Program-made: the position numbers and the translations under genes
Shown here: positions 1 to 5,869 of the stretch, piece after piece
How positions within the stretch are numbered: position 1 is the first letter of the stretch
Layout of the letters: each line of letters opens with the position of its first letter
DNA from: an uncultured Bacteroidales bacterium
Lineage (GTDB): Bacteria; Bacteroidota; Bacteroidia; Bacteroidales; UBA932
Direction of reading: 5' to 3'
DNA: 6,428 bases
Assembly (NCBI GenBank): GCA_937898205.1
Contig: CALEJC010000191.1
Span: forward strand, 1 to 6,428
The notes under the pieces: model-generated
Databases searched by the model: none
What the model saw: only the letters and a program-made list of their open reading frames with translations
What the model was told of the DNA's origin: nothing

Positions 1-77
1 TCCAACAGTCTGTCAGCCAAAGTACTTTTGCCGTGATCAATATGTGCTATAATGCAAAAATTGCGGATATTCTTCAT
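1..77 (-). CDS. lepA: Elongation factor 4 (LepA), N-terminal fragment, cut by window edge
   Basis: Only the first 25 codons are present. They read [19 protein letters not shown] and then LADRLL. This is the start of the LepA/EF4 translational GTPase, which acts on the ribosome, promoting back-translocation or rescue of stalled complexes. The G1 nucleotide-binding loop is visible at residues 11-19 (AHIDHGKST). The Ile-Asp in HIDHGKST and the MKNIRNFxIIAH opening fit LepA better than TypA/BipA (usually AHVDHGKTT) or EF-G. I chose the ATG at 77 because it matches the usual LepA N-terminus. An in-frame ATG at 83 would add only Met-Thr. The gene diverges from the transketolase operon and has its own Bacteroidota-type promoter just upstream, giving a leader of roughly ten bases. 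No clear Shine-Dalgarno sequence is seen. The rest of the protein lies outside the window. Confidence 0.9.
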
Positions 78-87
78 TGTCATAATC

Positions 88-119
88 TTGGCAAATATAA
101 CTCATTTTTACTATATTTG
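88..119 (+). promoter_or_regulatory. Predicted promoter of the split-transketolase operon
   Basis: TATATTTG at 112-119 is an exact match to the Bacteroidota TAnnTTTG -7 element. A TTG at 88-90 (context TCTTGG), 21 bases upstream, fits the -33 element. The expected transcription start is about 123-126, leaving a leader of about 33 bases before the ATG at 158. That leader is A/T-rich with no Shine-Dalgarno sequence, as is common in this phylum. Confidence 0.65.
92..119. repeat. Inverted repeat formed by two facing -7 promoter elements
   Basis: CAAATATA (92-99) and TATATTTG (112-119) are perfect 8-base inverted arms separated by 12 bases. The simplest reading is that both arms are -7 boxes of divergent promoters. 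An operator for a dimeric regulator is possible but has no independent support. Confidence 0.5.
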
Positions 120-123
120 TAAA
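92..123 (-). promoter_or_regulatory. Predicted lepA promoter (Bacteroidota type)
   Basis: The minus strand reads TATATTTG at 99-92, an exact match to the TAnnTTTG -7 element of Bacteroidota sigma-ABfr. A weak -33 candidate, TTTA at 123-120, lies 20 bases upstream (consensus TTTG, so 3 of 4). Transcription would start near 85-88, only about 10 bases before the lepA ATG at 77. The promoter overlaps the opposing transketolase promoter. Confidence 0.6.
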
Positions 124-157
124 CTTTAATGTGCACTGAAATAACAACCTTAGTAAT

Positions 158-997
158 ATGGCAACAATCGAAGAACTCAAAAAGATTGCCTCACAGGTAC
201 GTAGAGACATCGTCAGGATGGTAACTACTGCCAAATCCGGCCATCCGGGAGGCTCTATGGGCATCACAGACGTGATGACCACTCTCTATTTCAACGAGAT
301 GCAGCACGATCCTAAGACTTGGACACGCAGCGCTCACGGTCAGGATGTGTTCCTGCTTTCTGCAGGCCACCTCGCTCCTGTTTACTATTCAGTCCTCGCT
401 CGCGCAGGCTATTTCCCAATCAGCGAGCTCGGAACTCTCCGCAAGTTTGGCAGCCGTCTTCAGGGCCACCCTTGCGTAACTGATGCTCTCCCTGGCGTAT
501 TCAAGCCATCAGGCTCTCTCGGACAGGGTCTTTCTGTTGCTGCAGGCATCGCTCTCGGCAAGAAGATTGACGGTGAGGACAACCGCGTATATTGCCTTTG
601 CGGCGACGGTGAGAGTGAGGAAGGACAGATCTGGGAAGCAGGTATGTGGGCTGCCCATCATAAGGTAGACAACCTCATCGCATTTACTGACTGGAACGGT
701 CAGCAGATCGACGGTCCTACAACCAGCATCACAGCCATCGAAGACCTCAGCGAGAAATGGGGCGCATTTGGCTGGGACGTCATCATCGCAGACGGTCACG
801 ATTTCCAGAGCATCCTCGATGCATTCCAGGTAGCTCATAATAAAAACGGCAAGCCAAAGATGATCCTCTTCAAGACCGTTATGGGTCAGGGAGTTGATTT
901 TATGGCCGGCACCCACGTATGGCATGGCAAGGCACCATCAGCAGATCAGTGCGCAGCAGCTATGACTCAGTTGGAAGAAACATTAGGAGATTACTAG
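158..997 (+). CDS. tkt: Transketolase, N-terminal (ThDP-binding) subunit
   Basis: This 279-residue protein corresponds to the first domain of full-length transketolase (about 650-670 residues). It works with the next gene to transfer two-carbon ketol units between sugar phosphates in the cytoplasmic non-oxidative pentose phosphate pathway, using thiamine diphosphate (ThDP) and a divalent metal. Visible family motifs, in order, are SGHPGG (27-32), LSAGH (67-71), QGHP (102-105), SLGQG (120-124), and the ThDP/metal signature GDGESEEGQ (149-157) closing at Asn180 (DWNGQQ). WHGKAP (255-260) contains a conserved His. The start at 158 gives the normal N-terminus of the split family. It is the first gene of a two-gene operon, and its stop is one base from the next ATG. 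It is not DXS or pyruvate dehydrogenase E1, whose motif spacing and architecture differ. Substrate range cannot be read from the sequence; some split transketolases act on unusual sugars. Confidence 0.93.
   Translation: MATIEELKKIASQVRRDIVRMVTTAKSGHPGGSMGITDVMTTLYFNEMQHDPKTWTRSAHGQDVFLLSAGHLAPVYYSVLARAGYFPISELGTLRKFGSRLQGHPCVTDALPGVFKPSGSLGQGLSVAAGIALGKKIDGEDNRVYCLCGDGESEEGQIWEAGMWAAHHKVDNLIAFTDWNGQQIDGPTTSITAIEDLSEKWGAFGWDVIIADGHDFQSILDAFQVAHNKNGKPKMILFKTVMGQGVDFMAGTHVWHGKAPSADQCAAAMTQLEETLGDY
985..989 (+). promoter_or_regulatory. Shine-Dalgarno-like site for the second transketolase subunit
   Basis: AGGAG lies inside the last codons of the upstream subunit, nine bases before the ATG at 999. 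It is the clearest ribosome-binding-like sequence in the window. Together with the one-base gap it supports translation of the two subunits in equal amounts, by re-initiation or local initiation. Confidence 0.5.
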
Positions 998-998
998 T

Positions 999-1952
999 AT
1001 GAAGAAGTATATTGACGCAGGTAAAGTTGATACCCGTAGTGGTTTCGGCGAGGGTCTCGTAATCGCAGGCCGCCAGGACGAGAGAGTGCTTGCACTCACA
1101 GCAGACCTTAAAGGTTCACTCAAGATGGATGCCTTTGCAAAGGAATTTCCGGAGAGATTTGTTCAGTGTGGTATCGCTGAGTCCAACATGGTTGGTGTAG
1201 CAGCAGGTCTTGCAATCACCGGCAAGGTTCCATTTATCGGTTCATTTGCAGAGTTTGTGACAGGTCGTGTATATGACCAGCTCCGTCAGGAGGTTGCCTA
1301 CGGTCACACCAATGTTAAGATCGCTTCTTCACACGCAGGTATCACCCTCGGTGAGGACGGCGCTACACACCAGACAATGGAAGACCTCGCTCTCATGCGC
1401 GCTCTCCCTGGTATGACAGTAATCGTCCCTTGTGACTACAATCAGACCAAAAACGCAACAATCGCTGCTGCTAAGTTTGAGGGTCCTGTATATCTCCGTT
1501 TCGGTCGCCCTTCAGTGCCTAACTTCACCGGCGCTGACGAGCCGTTTGAGATCGGCAAGATCTACAACCTCAACGAAGGTACTGACGCAACCATCATCAC
1601 ATGTGGCCACCTCGTATGGGAGGCTCTCCTTGCTGCAGAGGCTCTTGAGGCCAAGGGCATCAGCGTAGAGGTCCTCAACGTGGCAACCGTCAAGCCTCTT
1701 GACGCTCAGACAATCATCGAGTCTGTCAAGAAGACAGGCTGCGCTGTGGTTGCTGAGGAGCACAACATGGCCGGCGGTCTCGGTGAGGCTGTTGCTGCTG
1801 TGCTCGCAACTTCAGCTCCTGCTCCTGTTGAGTTTGTCAATGGCAAGGATCTCTTCGGTCAGTCAGGTACCCCTGCTGAACTCATGAAGGCCTATGGTCT
1901 TGACGCTGCTCACCTCGCAGAGGCTGTTGAGAAAGCTATCGCAAGAAAGTAA
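999..1952 (+). CDS. tkt: Transketolase, C-terminal (pyrimidine-binding) subunit
   Basis: This 317-residue protein matches the second half of transketolase: the pyrimidine-binding domain (about 10-175) followed by the C-terminal domain (about 185-310). Glu61 in CGIAESNM is the glutamate that activates the cofactor aminopyrimidine. GSFAEFV (81-87) supplies the aromatic residue that packs on the pyrimidine ring. SSHAGITLGEDGATHQ (110-125) carries His112 and His124 of the substrate channel. YLRFGRPSVP (165-174) contains the arginine region that binds substrate phosphate. EEHNMAGGLGEAVA (253-266) is the conserved C-terminal domain signature. The gene starts one base after the upstream stop, and a terminator follows 14 bases after its own stop. 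The two products together rebuild a complete active site at the dimer interface, which a single-chain transketolase would carry on one polypeptide. Both halves keep their catalytic residues, so this is a true split enzyme rather than a frameshifted full-length gene: the C-terminal half has its own start and ribosome-binding site. Confidence 0.93.
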   Translation: MKKYIDAGKVDTRSGFGEGLVIAGRQDERVLALTADLKGSLKMDAFAKEFPERFVQCGIAESNMVGVAAGLAITGKVPFIGSFAEFVTGRVYDQLRQEVAYGHTNVKIASSHAGITLGEDGATHQTMEDLALMRALPGMTVIVPCDYNQTKNATIAAAKFEGPVYLRFGRPSVPNFTGADEPFEIGKIYNLNEGTDATIITCGHLVWEALLAAEALEAKGISVEVLNVATVKPLDAQTIIESVKKTGCAVVAEEHNMAGGLGEAVAAVLATSAPAPVEFVNGKDLFGQSGTPAELMKAYGLDAAHLAEAVEKAIARK

Positions 1953-1966
1953 TTGTCTCTTTATAC

Positions 1967-1999
1967 AAAAAAGTCCGGTCGTTGAGATCGGACTTTTTT
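1967..1999. terminator. Bidirectional rho-independent terminator
   Basis: A 10-bp stem (1971-1980 with 1986-1995, one G-T wobble) encloses the 5-base loop GTTGA. The stem is flanked by A-runs on the left (1967-1972) and a T-run on the right (1994-2000), extending pairing by four A-T pairs. Because both flanks are suitable, it can stop the transketolase operon on the plus strand and the DUF456 gene on the minus strand, whose stop codon begins only a few bases away. Confidence 0.9.
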
Positions 2000-2001
2000 T
2001 G

Positions 2002-2493
2002 TTAGATGTAAACGATGATGTAGTATAGCATCACGCCGCAACAGATAATCTTTATGCCGGAGCCCAGGAGGAAACCCAGAAAAGCTCCAAGGGAGGATTT
2101 GATCGAGCTGCCGGTATCCTTTTTGGCATAGCAGTATTCTCCGATGAAAGCGCCTATCAACGAGCACATTATCATGCCTATCGGAAGAGGGATTATCATT
2201 CCGGCAAAGAGTCCTATCATCGCCCCTCTGCTTGCATATTTGGATCCTCCTGTCACCTTGGTAAACCACGCCGGCACGACATAATCGATCACCAGCACGA
2301 CCACGGTAACAGCCAGAAGGATGAGCATCAGGCTCAGGCTCATCGGTTCTCCGTCTGCATTGGTTCCACCCCAGAAATACATCATCAGCACACCAATCCA
2401 CGCGATTGGCGGCCCGGGCAGCGCAGGGACTACACTACCAAATATACCTATTACTGCAAATAGGATTGCCAGTATTGCAATTAGTGTTTCCAT
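2002..2493 (-). CDS. DUF456 family small membrane protein
   Basis: This 163-residue, very hydrophobic protein has the pattern of the DUF456 family, whose function is unknown. Membrane segments are likely at about 3-20, 28-41, 53-76, 90-119 and 134-162. Family-like marks are the Pro-Gly loop VPALPGPPIAW (22-32) between the first two segments, and a glycine-rich helical hairpin (90-119) containing GAMIGLFAGM and LIGAFIGEY, a GxxxG-type packing pattern. The ATG at 2493 is preferred over an in-frame ATG at 2532. A TATCTTTG promoter element lies between the two, and the METLIAIL start gives a clean first membrane helix without 13 extra cysteine-containing residues. The leader would then be only 0-3 bases. 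The gene converges on the transketolase operon through a shared terminator and diverges from the acyltransferase operon. No catalytic motif is visible. Confidence 0.8.
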   Translation of the reverse strand: METLIAILAILFAVIGIFGSVVPALPGPPIAWIGVLMMYFWGGTNADGEPMSLSLMLILLAVTVVVLVIDYVVPAWFTKVTGGSKYASRGAMIGLFAGMIIPLPIGMIMCSLIGAFIGEYCYAKKDTGSSIKSSLGAFLGFLLGSGIKIICCGVMLYYIIVYI

Positions 2494-2497
2494 GATA

Positions 2498-2524
2498 CAA
2501 AGATAGCATACTTTTTGCTGCAAA
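2498..2524 (-). promoter_or_regulatory. Predicted promoter of the DUF456 gene; near-leaderless
   Basis: The minus strand reads TATCTTTG at 2505-2498, an exact TAnnTTTG match. A TTTG at 2524-2521 sits 15 bases upstream, somewhat close for a -33 element. The alternative TTTG at 2533-2530 is 24 bases upstream, somewhat far. Transcription starting 4-7 bases after the element would begin at 2494-2491, on or next to the ATG at 2493, so the mRNA may have no leader. Confidence 0.55.
2509..2517 (+). promoter_or_regulatory. Possible promoter of the acyltransferase-yqaA operon (imperfect)
   Basis: TACTTTTTG resembles TAnnTTTG with one extra spacer base. A TTT at 2487-2489, about 19 bases upstream, is only a poor -33 match. 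Location is the main support: the start codon at 2533 is about 16 bases downstream and the divergent gene begins at 2493, so the promoter must lie here or inside the DUF456 gene. Confidence 0.3.
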
Positions 2525-2532
2525 AGCACCAA

Positions 2533-4473
2533 ATGACATCGATTCCACTTTTACTCTGCATAGCAGTCTCTCACATACTTGTCCAGAACCCGTTTTATGG
2601 TGCCGGAGTCTTCTTATTTGCCAGCATCATCAAGGCATACTATCTTGGAGACCTATCCAAACTTCGCAAGGGCAACGGAGAGCCATATCTGTCAAAACTC
2701 CTGCTTGCGCTGGTTTTCCTGGCCGGTCTGTCCCTGGCTTTTTTATACCCGATGGTGATGGGCATGCCTCAGTCATATTGGGTTTCGCTCTTTGCACTCA
2801 CGATCATCATCAGGGACTCCTTCGGCTCTGCGCCGCTGATCAGTCAGGACTCATCGCGCGGCTTCAAATATTACCTGTCGACCATACTCATCCACCTGTC
2901 ATTCAACATCTTCTGCGCATTGCTTCTTTATGAACGCATGGAAAAGAACTACTTCTATATCATAATGGGAGCGGTTATGGCGTTGAGCGTGGTGAGGATT
3001 TTCTTCCCGGAGAAGCGGCTCTCTCTGGACAAAGACACAAAAAACAGCTACGACAACATCGCCTCTTATAGGATCTTCAGCAACATGACCCTCTATGCCT
3101 CTGTCGCCATCGGGCTGGGTTTCATGCTGTATCTGTTTTATATGCTTGCGCCGTCTTCAGGGGCCTTTGAGATAGAGAGTTACATCCGCATTGCCGCATG
3201 GATGCTCTGCATCAACATCATCCTCGCGCTTTGTCAATTCCTCATCGACAAAAAATGGAAAGGGGTCGCATTGGCCGAGTTTACAATCGGAGCAATCACC
3301 TGGGGTATAGGAACCTACTTGATGAATCACAGTCAGGTCAGCGGCAGCAGCAACCTGGTCTGGACCATCCTATGGGGTATGGGCATAGCACTTGTATTCT
3401 CCGCCATCAATAAGTTTTATGTGGAATTTGAGGCGGTGGGCAGGATTGCCGACAGCCGCCTTGGCAAAGAGGAGCTGCTGGTCAGCAACACCATCATCTC
3501 CAACGTCTCCCAGATCATCAGCAATGTCATCACCCTACTGATTGTCGCTCTATGGACCTGGGTTGTGCCGCACATGCAGGACATAAGCAGCCCGGGGGCA
3601 TTTGTCCGCTGGACTCTTTATCTGCCGATTATCTTCATGCTCGTCGCGATCTTCCTCTCGCTGAAGCAGCCGTTTGACGCCCGCAACAGAGAGAAGCTGC
3701 TTAAATATGTCACCAGCCGCACAGACAACGAAGAGATGCGCGAGAGCCTCAACCGCTTGTTTGTCAAGAAATATCGCGTGCGCTTTGGAGCAAAGATACT
3801 CTGCACCGTCGCCCGCCCGTTTCTCCGGCTCAAGGTCACAGGCAAGGAGCACCTCAAGAGCGACGATTATCCATCCGTCTTTGTCTGCAACCACGGCTTT
3901 GTCTACGGGCCGGTCTCTGCCGTGATCTATCTTCCGACATATTTCCGCCCCTGGATCCACAATGTGATGCTTGACTACGACACAGCTGTCCTGGAGTTGC
4001 ACAAGTCTCTGGCTGTCGTCAAGAAGATCTTCGGGCGCAAGATAGGCTCAAAGATCCTGAGCTGGTTTACCAAAGCCACCTGCTGGCTGCTCAACTCGTT
4101 TAACCCGATCCCGGTAGTGCGCGGCTCTTCAAGAGATGTGATGAGCACATTTGAGATGAGCCTTCAAGCCTTGGTCGAAGGCGATAATATCTTGCTTTTC
4201 CCTGAAAAGCCCAAGGCGCTCGCGGGAGTGGCAGAAGATGACAGATCGGGCAGAATCAGACTGTTTTACACAGGATTTGCACACATCGGAAAGCTTTATT
4301 TTGACAAAACAGGCAGGAAACTTCGATTTTATCCACTATATTCGGACAAAAATAGAAGAGTCTTCAAAATCGGAGAAGGAGTGGAGTATAATCCTGAGCT
4401 CAGTCCTATAGAAAGCAAGAAGGAACTCGCCGAAAAACTCCAGCTCCGCATGGAAGAGCTACAAAAGATGTAA
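2533..4473 (+). CDS. Polytopic membrane protein fused to a PlsC-like acyltransferase domain
   Basis: This 646-residue protein has two parts. Residues 1 to about 377 hold roughly 11-12 hydrophobic segments and no enzymatic motif I recognise; the layout is transporter-like, but I cannot assign a family. Residues about 415-646 look like a glycerophospholipid (PlsC/LPLAT) acyltransferase. Block I is VFVCNHGFVYGP with Asn453-His454. Block II is probably PIPVVRGSSRDV (525-536). Block III is LLFPEKPKA (555-563), in place of the usual FPEGTRS. The HX4D motif reads His454-GFVY-Gly459, so the usual Asp is replaced by Gly. The family transfers an acyl chain to a lysophospholipid or similar acceptor at the cytoplasmic membrane face. 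Domain order recalls the LplT-Aas pairing of lysophospholipid import and re-acylation, but equivalence is inference. I chose the ATG at 2533; an in-frame TTG at 2515 lies within the likely promoter. The frame is intact, and yqaA follows four bases after the stop. Confidence 0.75.
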   Translation: MTSIPLLLCIAVSHILVQNPFYGAGVFLFASIIKAYYLGDLSKLRKGNGEPYLSKLLLALVFLAGLSLAFLYPMVMGMPQSYWVSLFALTIIIRDSFGSAPLISQDSSRGFKYYLSTILIHLSFNIFCALLLYERMEKNYFYIIMGAVMALSVVRIFFPEKRLSLDKDTKNSYDNIASYRIFSNMTLYASVAIGLGFMLYLFYMLAPSSGAFEIESYIRIAAWMLCINIILALCQFLIDKKWKGVALAEFTIGAITWGIGTYLMNHSQVSGSSNLVWTILWGMGIALVFSAINKFYVEFEAVGRIADSRLGKEELLVSNTIISNVSQIISNVITLLIVALWTWVVPHMQDISSPGAFVRWTLYLPIIFMLVAIFLSLKQPFDARNREKLLKYVTSRTDNEEMRESLNRLFVKKYRVRFGAKILCTVARPFLRLKVTGKEHLKSDDYPSVFVCNHGFVYGPVSAVIYLPTYFRPWIHNVMLDYDTAVLELHKSLAVVKKIFGRKIGSKILSWFTKATCWLLNSFNPIPVVRGSSRDVMSTFEMSLQALVEGDNILLFPEKPKALAGVAEDDRSGRIRLFYTGFAHIGKLYFDKTGRKLRFYPLYSDKNRRVFKIGEGVEYNPELSPIESKKELAEKLQLRMEELQKM

Positions 4474-4477
4474 AACT

Positions 4478-4915
4478 ATGTTTGGACTTGAAGATTGGGG
4501 TCTGATCGGCCTGTTTTTAGGTAATATTCTTGCGGCCACTGTAGTGCCCTTCAGCTCGGATGCACTTTATATTGCCGTCCTTGCCGCAACCAAGATGACC
4601 TGGCCGTGCTTTATTGTGGCCACTGCCGGCAACTGGATCGGCAGTCTCATTTCCTTTGGCATGGGCTGGCTCGGCAAGCTCGAATGGCTTGAGAAATGGT
4701 TTAAGGTCAAGCATGAAACGCTCGAGAAGCAGAAACGCTTTGTCAACAAATATGGCGTGTGGCTGGCGCTGGTCGCTTGGGTCCCTGTGGTCGGTGACGT
4801 ATTTGCGATAGCGCTGGGATTCTACAAAGCGCGACCGGTCCCTACCGCATTGCTTCTGCTCGTCGGTAAAGCTGGCCGCTTCCTCGTATGGACCGGAATC
4901 GTCGGTCTGTTCTGA
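4478..4915 (+). CDS. yqaA: YqaA-type inner membrane protein (VTT/DedA superfamily)
   Basis: This 145-residue membrane protein matches the E. coli YqaA layout closely in length and motifs. GNILAATVVPFSSDAL (15-30) is the re-entrant loop region near the N-terminus. ATAGNWIGSL (48-57) corresponds to the conserved Gly-Asn helix. A basic amphipathic stretch follows (67-91). Then comes the signature YGVWLALVAWVPVVGDVFA (92-110), with Trp101, Pro103, Gly106 and Asp107, and the C-terminal helix with Lys131 and Arg134 (LVGKAGRFLVW). VTT/DedA relatives include lipid scramblases and carrier-lipid transporters, but the exact role of YqaA is not established. The start is four bases after the stop of the acyltransferase gene, so the two are almost certainly co-transcribed, suggesting a shared membrane lipid job. 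No Shine-Dalgarno sequence is seen. The opposing hydrolase gene ends ten bases after this stop. Confidence 0.85.
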   Translation: MFGLEDWGLIGLFLGNILAATVVPFSSDALYIAVLAATKMTWPCFIVATAGNWIGSLISFGMGWLGKLEWLEKWFKVKHETLEKQKRFVNKYGVWLALVAWVPVVGDVFAIALGFYKARPVPTALLLLVGKAGRFLVWTGIVGLF

Positions 4916-4925
4916 TTGTTTTGTC

Positions 4926-5855
4926 CTACTTTGTCGGAGCCGGCTTCGGTGCTGCCGGTTTTGGATCATATTTGTAATCCTTGCCTATATATGCCACCTG
5001 CGCAAACTCCTTAGGGTTCTTCCTGATGATCCAGTCGATATAGGTCATCATCATCCATGCTGTGAACTCATATCCCGCAGCGCTCATGTGGCCACCAAGG
5101 AAATAGAGGTCTCTGAACTCAGGCTCGCTGTATAGAGGAGCATACTTGTATAAATCTATCACATAGACATCAGAGAAGAAATCTGCCATCGAGCGGATCA
5201 CTTCGTTATATCTCTCATCGGTATTTTTGTCATTTGGTCTTGTTACGACAAAAAACTTGGCACGTGGCTGGATGCTCTTGACTCTCTGAATGATACCGGC
5301 ATAGTATCCAGCAAATGTGTCTGCATTGTTGTTGTAGTCGAGCGTATCCACATCGGTGTATACATCACCCGGCTTGAAGCCCCTGCCCTTATCATTGATG
5401 CAGAGCGCCATGATGTAGGCCTGCTTAGGATCGGCCTTGGCGTCAATATTATTATTTCCGTTGTTTGGGTTGTCCCAGAAATGATCAATCCAGCCCTTTG
5501 CAGTCTCACCGCCCTTGGAGTAGTTGTCTCCGCGAGCACCCATCAACGCACACATCCTCTGTCCCCAAGAGTATTCATAAAGGTCAACATATCCTTTCCT
5601 GCCGTCTTCGCGGGTGTACTCATGCTCTCCGCTGGAGAGCGAGTCGCCGATAAAGCCCCATGTCTGGAAGATTCCGGCAAGTCCCGGAGTCTGCTTGATT
5701 TCAGCAAGGGGATTCTCCCCTGCCGATACGGACTGGTGAGCGGCCTGAGCCTGTGCAGCGCGCCACTCTTCAGCAGACGGCTCAGACTGCTGCTGAGCAC
5801 TGAGGTTCATCGAAGCCACGACTGTAGCCAGGATGCAGATAATCGTCTTTTTCAT
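4926..5855 (-). CDS. Secreted SGNH/GDSL-type hydrolase
   Basis: This 309-residue protein begins with a signal peptide (MKKT, hydrophobic core to about 18, likely cleavage after LSA20 before QQQ), so it is exported. The N-terminus has no lipobox cysteine. The body is an SGNH hydrolase, a family of esterases and lipases that includes carbohydrate and cell-wall deacetylases. Block I is GFIGDSLSSGE with nucleophile Ser72. Block II is around YSKGGET (112-118). Block III is ALCINDKG with Asn154, where Cys152 takes the place of the usual Gly. Block V is LGGHMSAAGY with His256. The Asp normally three residues before that His is Leu253 here, suggesting a Ser-His dyad or an Asp supplied from elsewhere. 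The C-terminus is a Pro/Ala/Lys-rich tail (297-309). I rejected an in-frame ATG at 5963 because it overlaps cysS and would bury the signal peptide. The gene starts 14 bases after the cysS stop with no promoter visible between, so co-transcription is likely. The substrate is unknown. Confidence 0.82.
   Translation of the reverse strand: MKKTIICILATVVASMNLSAQQQSEPSAEEWRAAQAQAAHQSVSAGENPLAEIKQTPGLAGIFQTWGFIGDSLSSGEHEYTREDGRKGYVDLYEYSWGQRMCALMGARGDNYSKGGETAKGWIDHFWDNPNNGNNNIDAKADPKQAYIMALCINDKGRGFKPGDVYTDVDTLDYNNNADTFAGYYAGIIQRVKSIQPRAKFFVVTRPNDKNTDERYNEVIRSMADFFSDVYVIDLYKYAPLYSEPEFRDLYFLGGHMSAAGYEFTAWMMMTYIDWIIRKNPKEFAQVAYIGKDYKYDPKPAAPKPAPTK
4940..4962 (+). terminator. Weak candidate terminator for the acyltransferase-yqaA operon
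   Basis: A 5-bp all-GC stem (CCGGC at 4940-4944 with GCCGG at 4954-4958) has a 9-base loop and is followed by four T's. It lies 25 bases after the yqaA stop, inside the 3' end of the opposing hydrolase gene, in the codons of its Pro/Ala/Lys tail. The stem is short and the T-run weak, so this may be chance. Confidence 0.3.
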
Positions 5856-5869
5856 ATAGAGCAATGTTA

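Noticed and set aside
1..77. TypA/BipA or EF-G instead of LepA
   Set aside because: The HIDHGKST loop and the MKNIRNF opening fit LepA. TypA and EF-G usually have HVDHGKTT or HIDAGKTT.
158..1952. The pair as 1-deoxyxylulose-5-phosphate synthase, pyruvate dehydrogenase E1, or a frameshifted single-chain transketolase
   Set aside because: The motifs and their spacing match transketolase, and the second gene has its own ATG and ribosome-binding-like site, with complete domain boundaries on both sides.
1961..2401. A 146-residue minus-strand open frame
   Set aside because: It overlaps the DUF456 gene in another frame, reads through the terminator hairpin, and is Arg/Asp/Cys-rich without a recognisable fold.
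2494..2532. A longer start for the DUF456 protein
   Set aside because: The -7 promoter element lies inside it, and the extra residues precede an already complete first membrane helix.
2515..2532. A TTG start for the acyltransferase fusion
   Set aside because: It sits in the likely promoter element and adds six residues with no family feature. The ATG at 2533 is better placed.
3550..4002. A 150-residue minus-strand open frame
   Set aside because: It lies entirely antisense to the acyltransferase fusion, spanning its last membrane segments and block I; no motif or promoter supports it.
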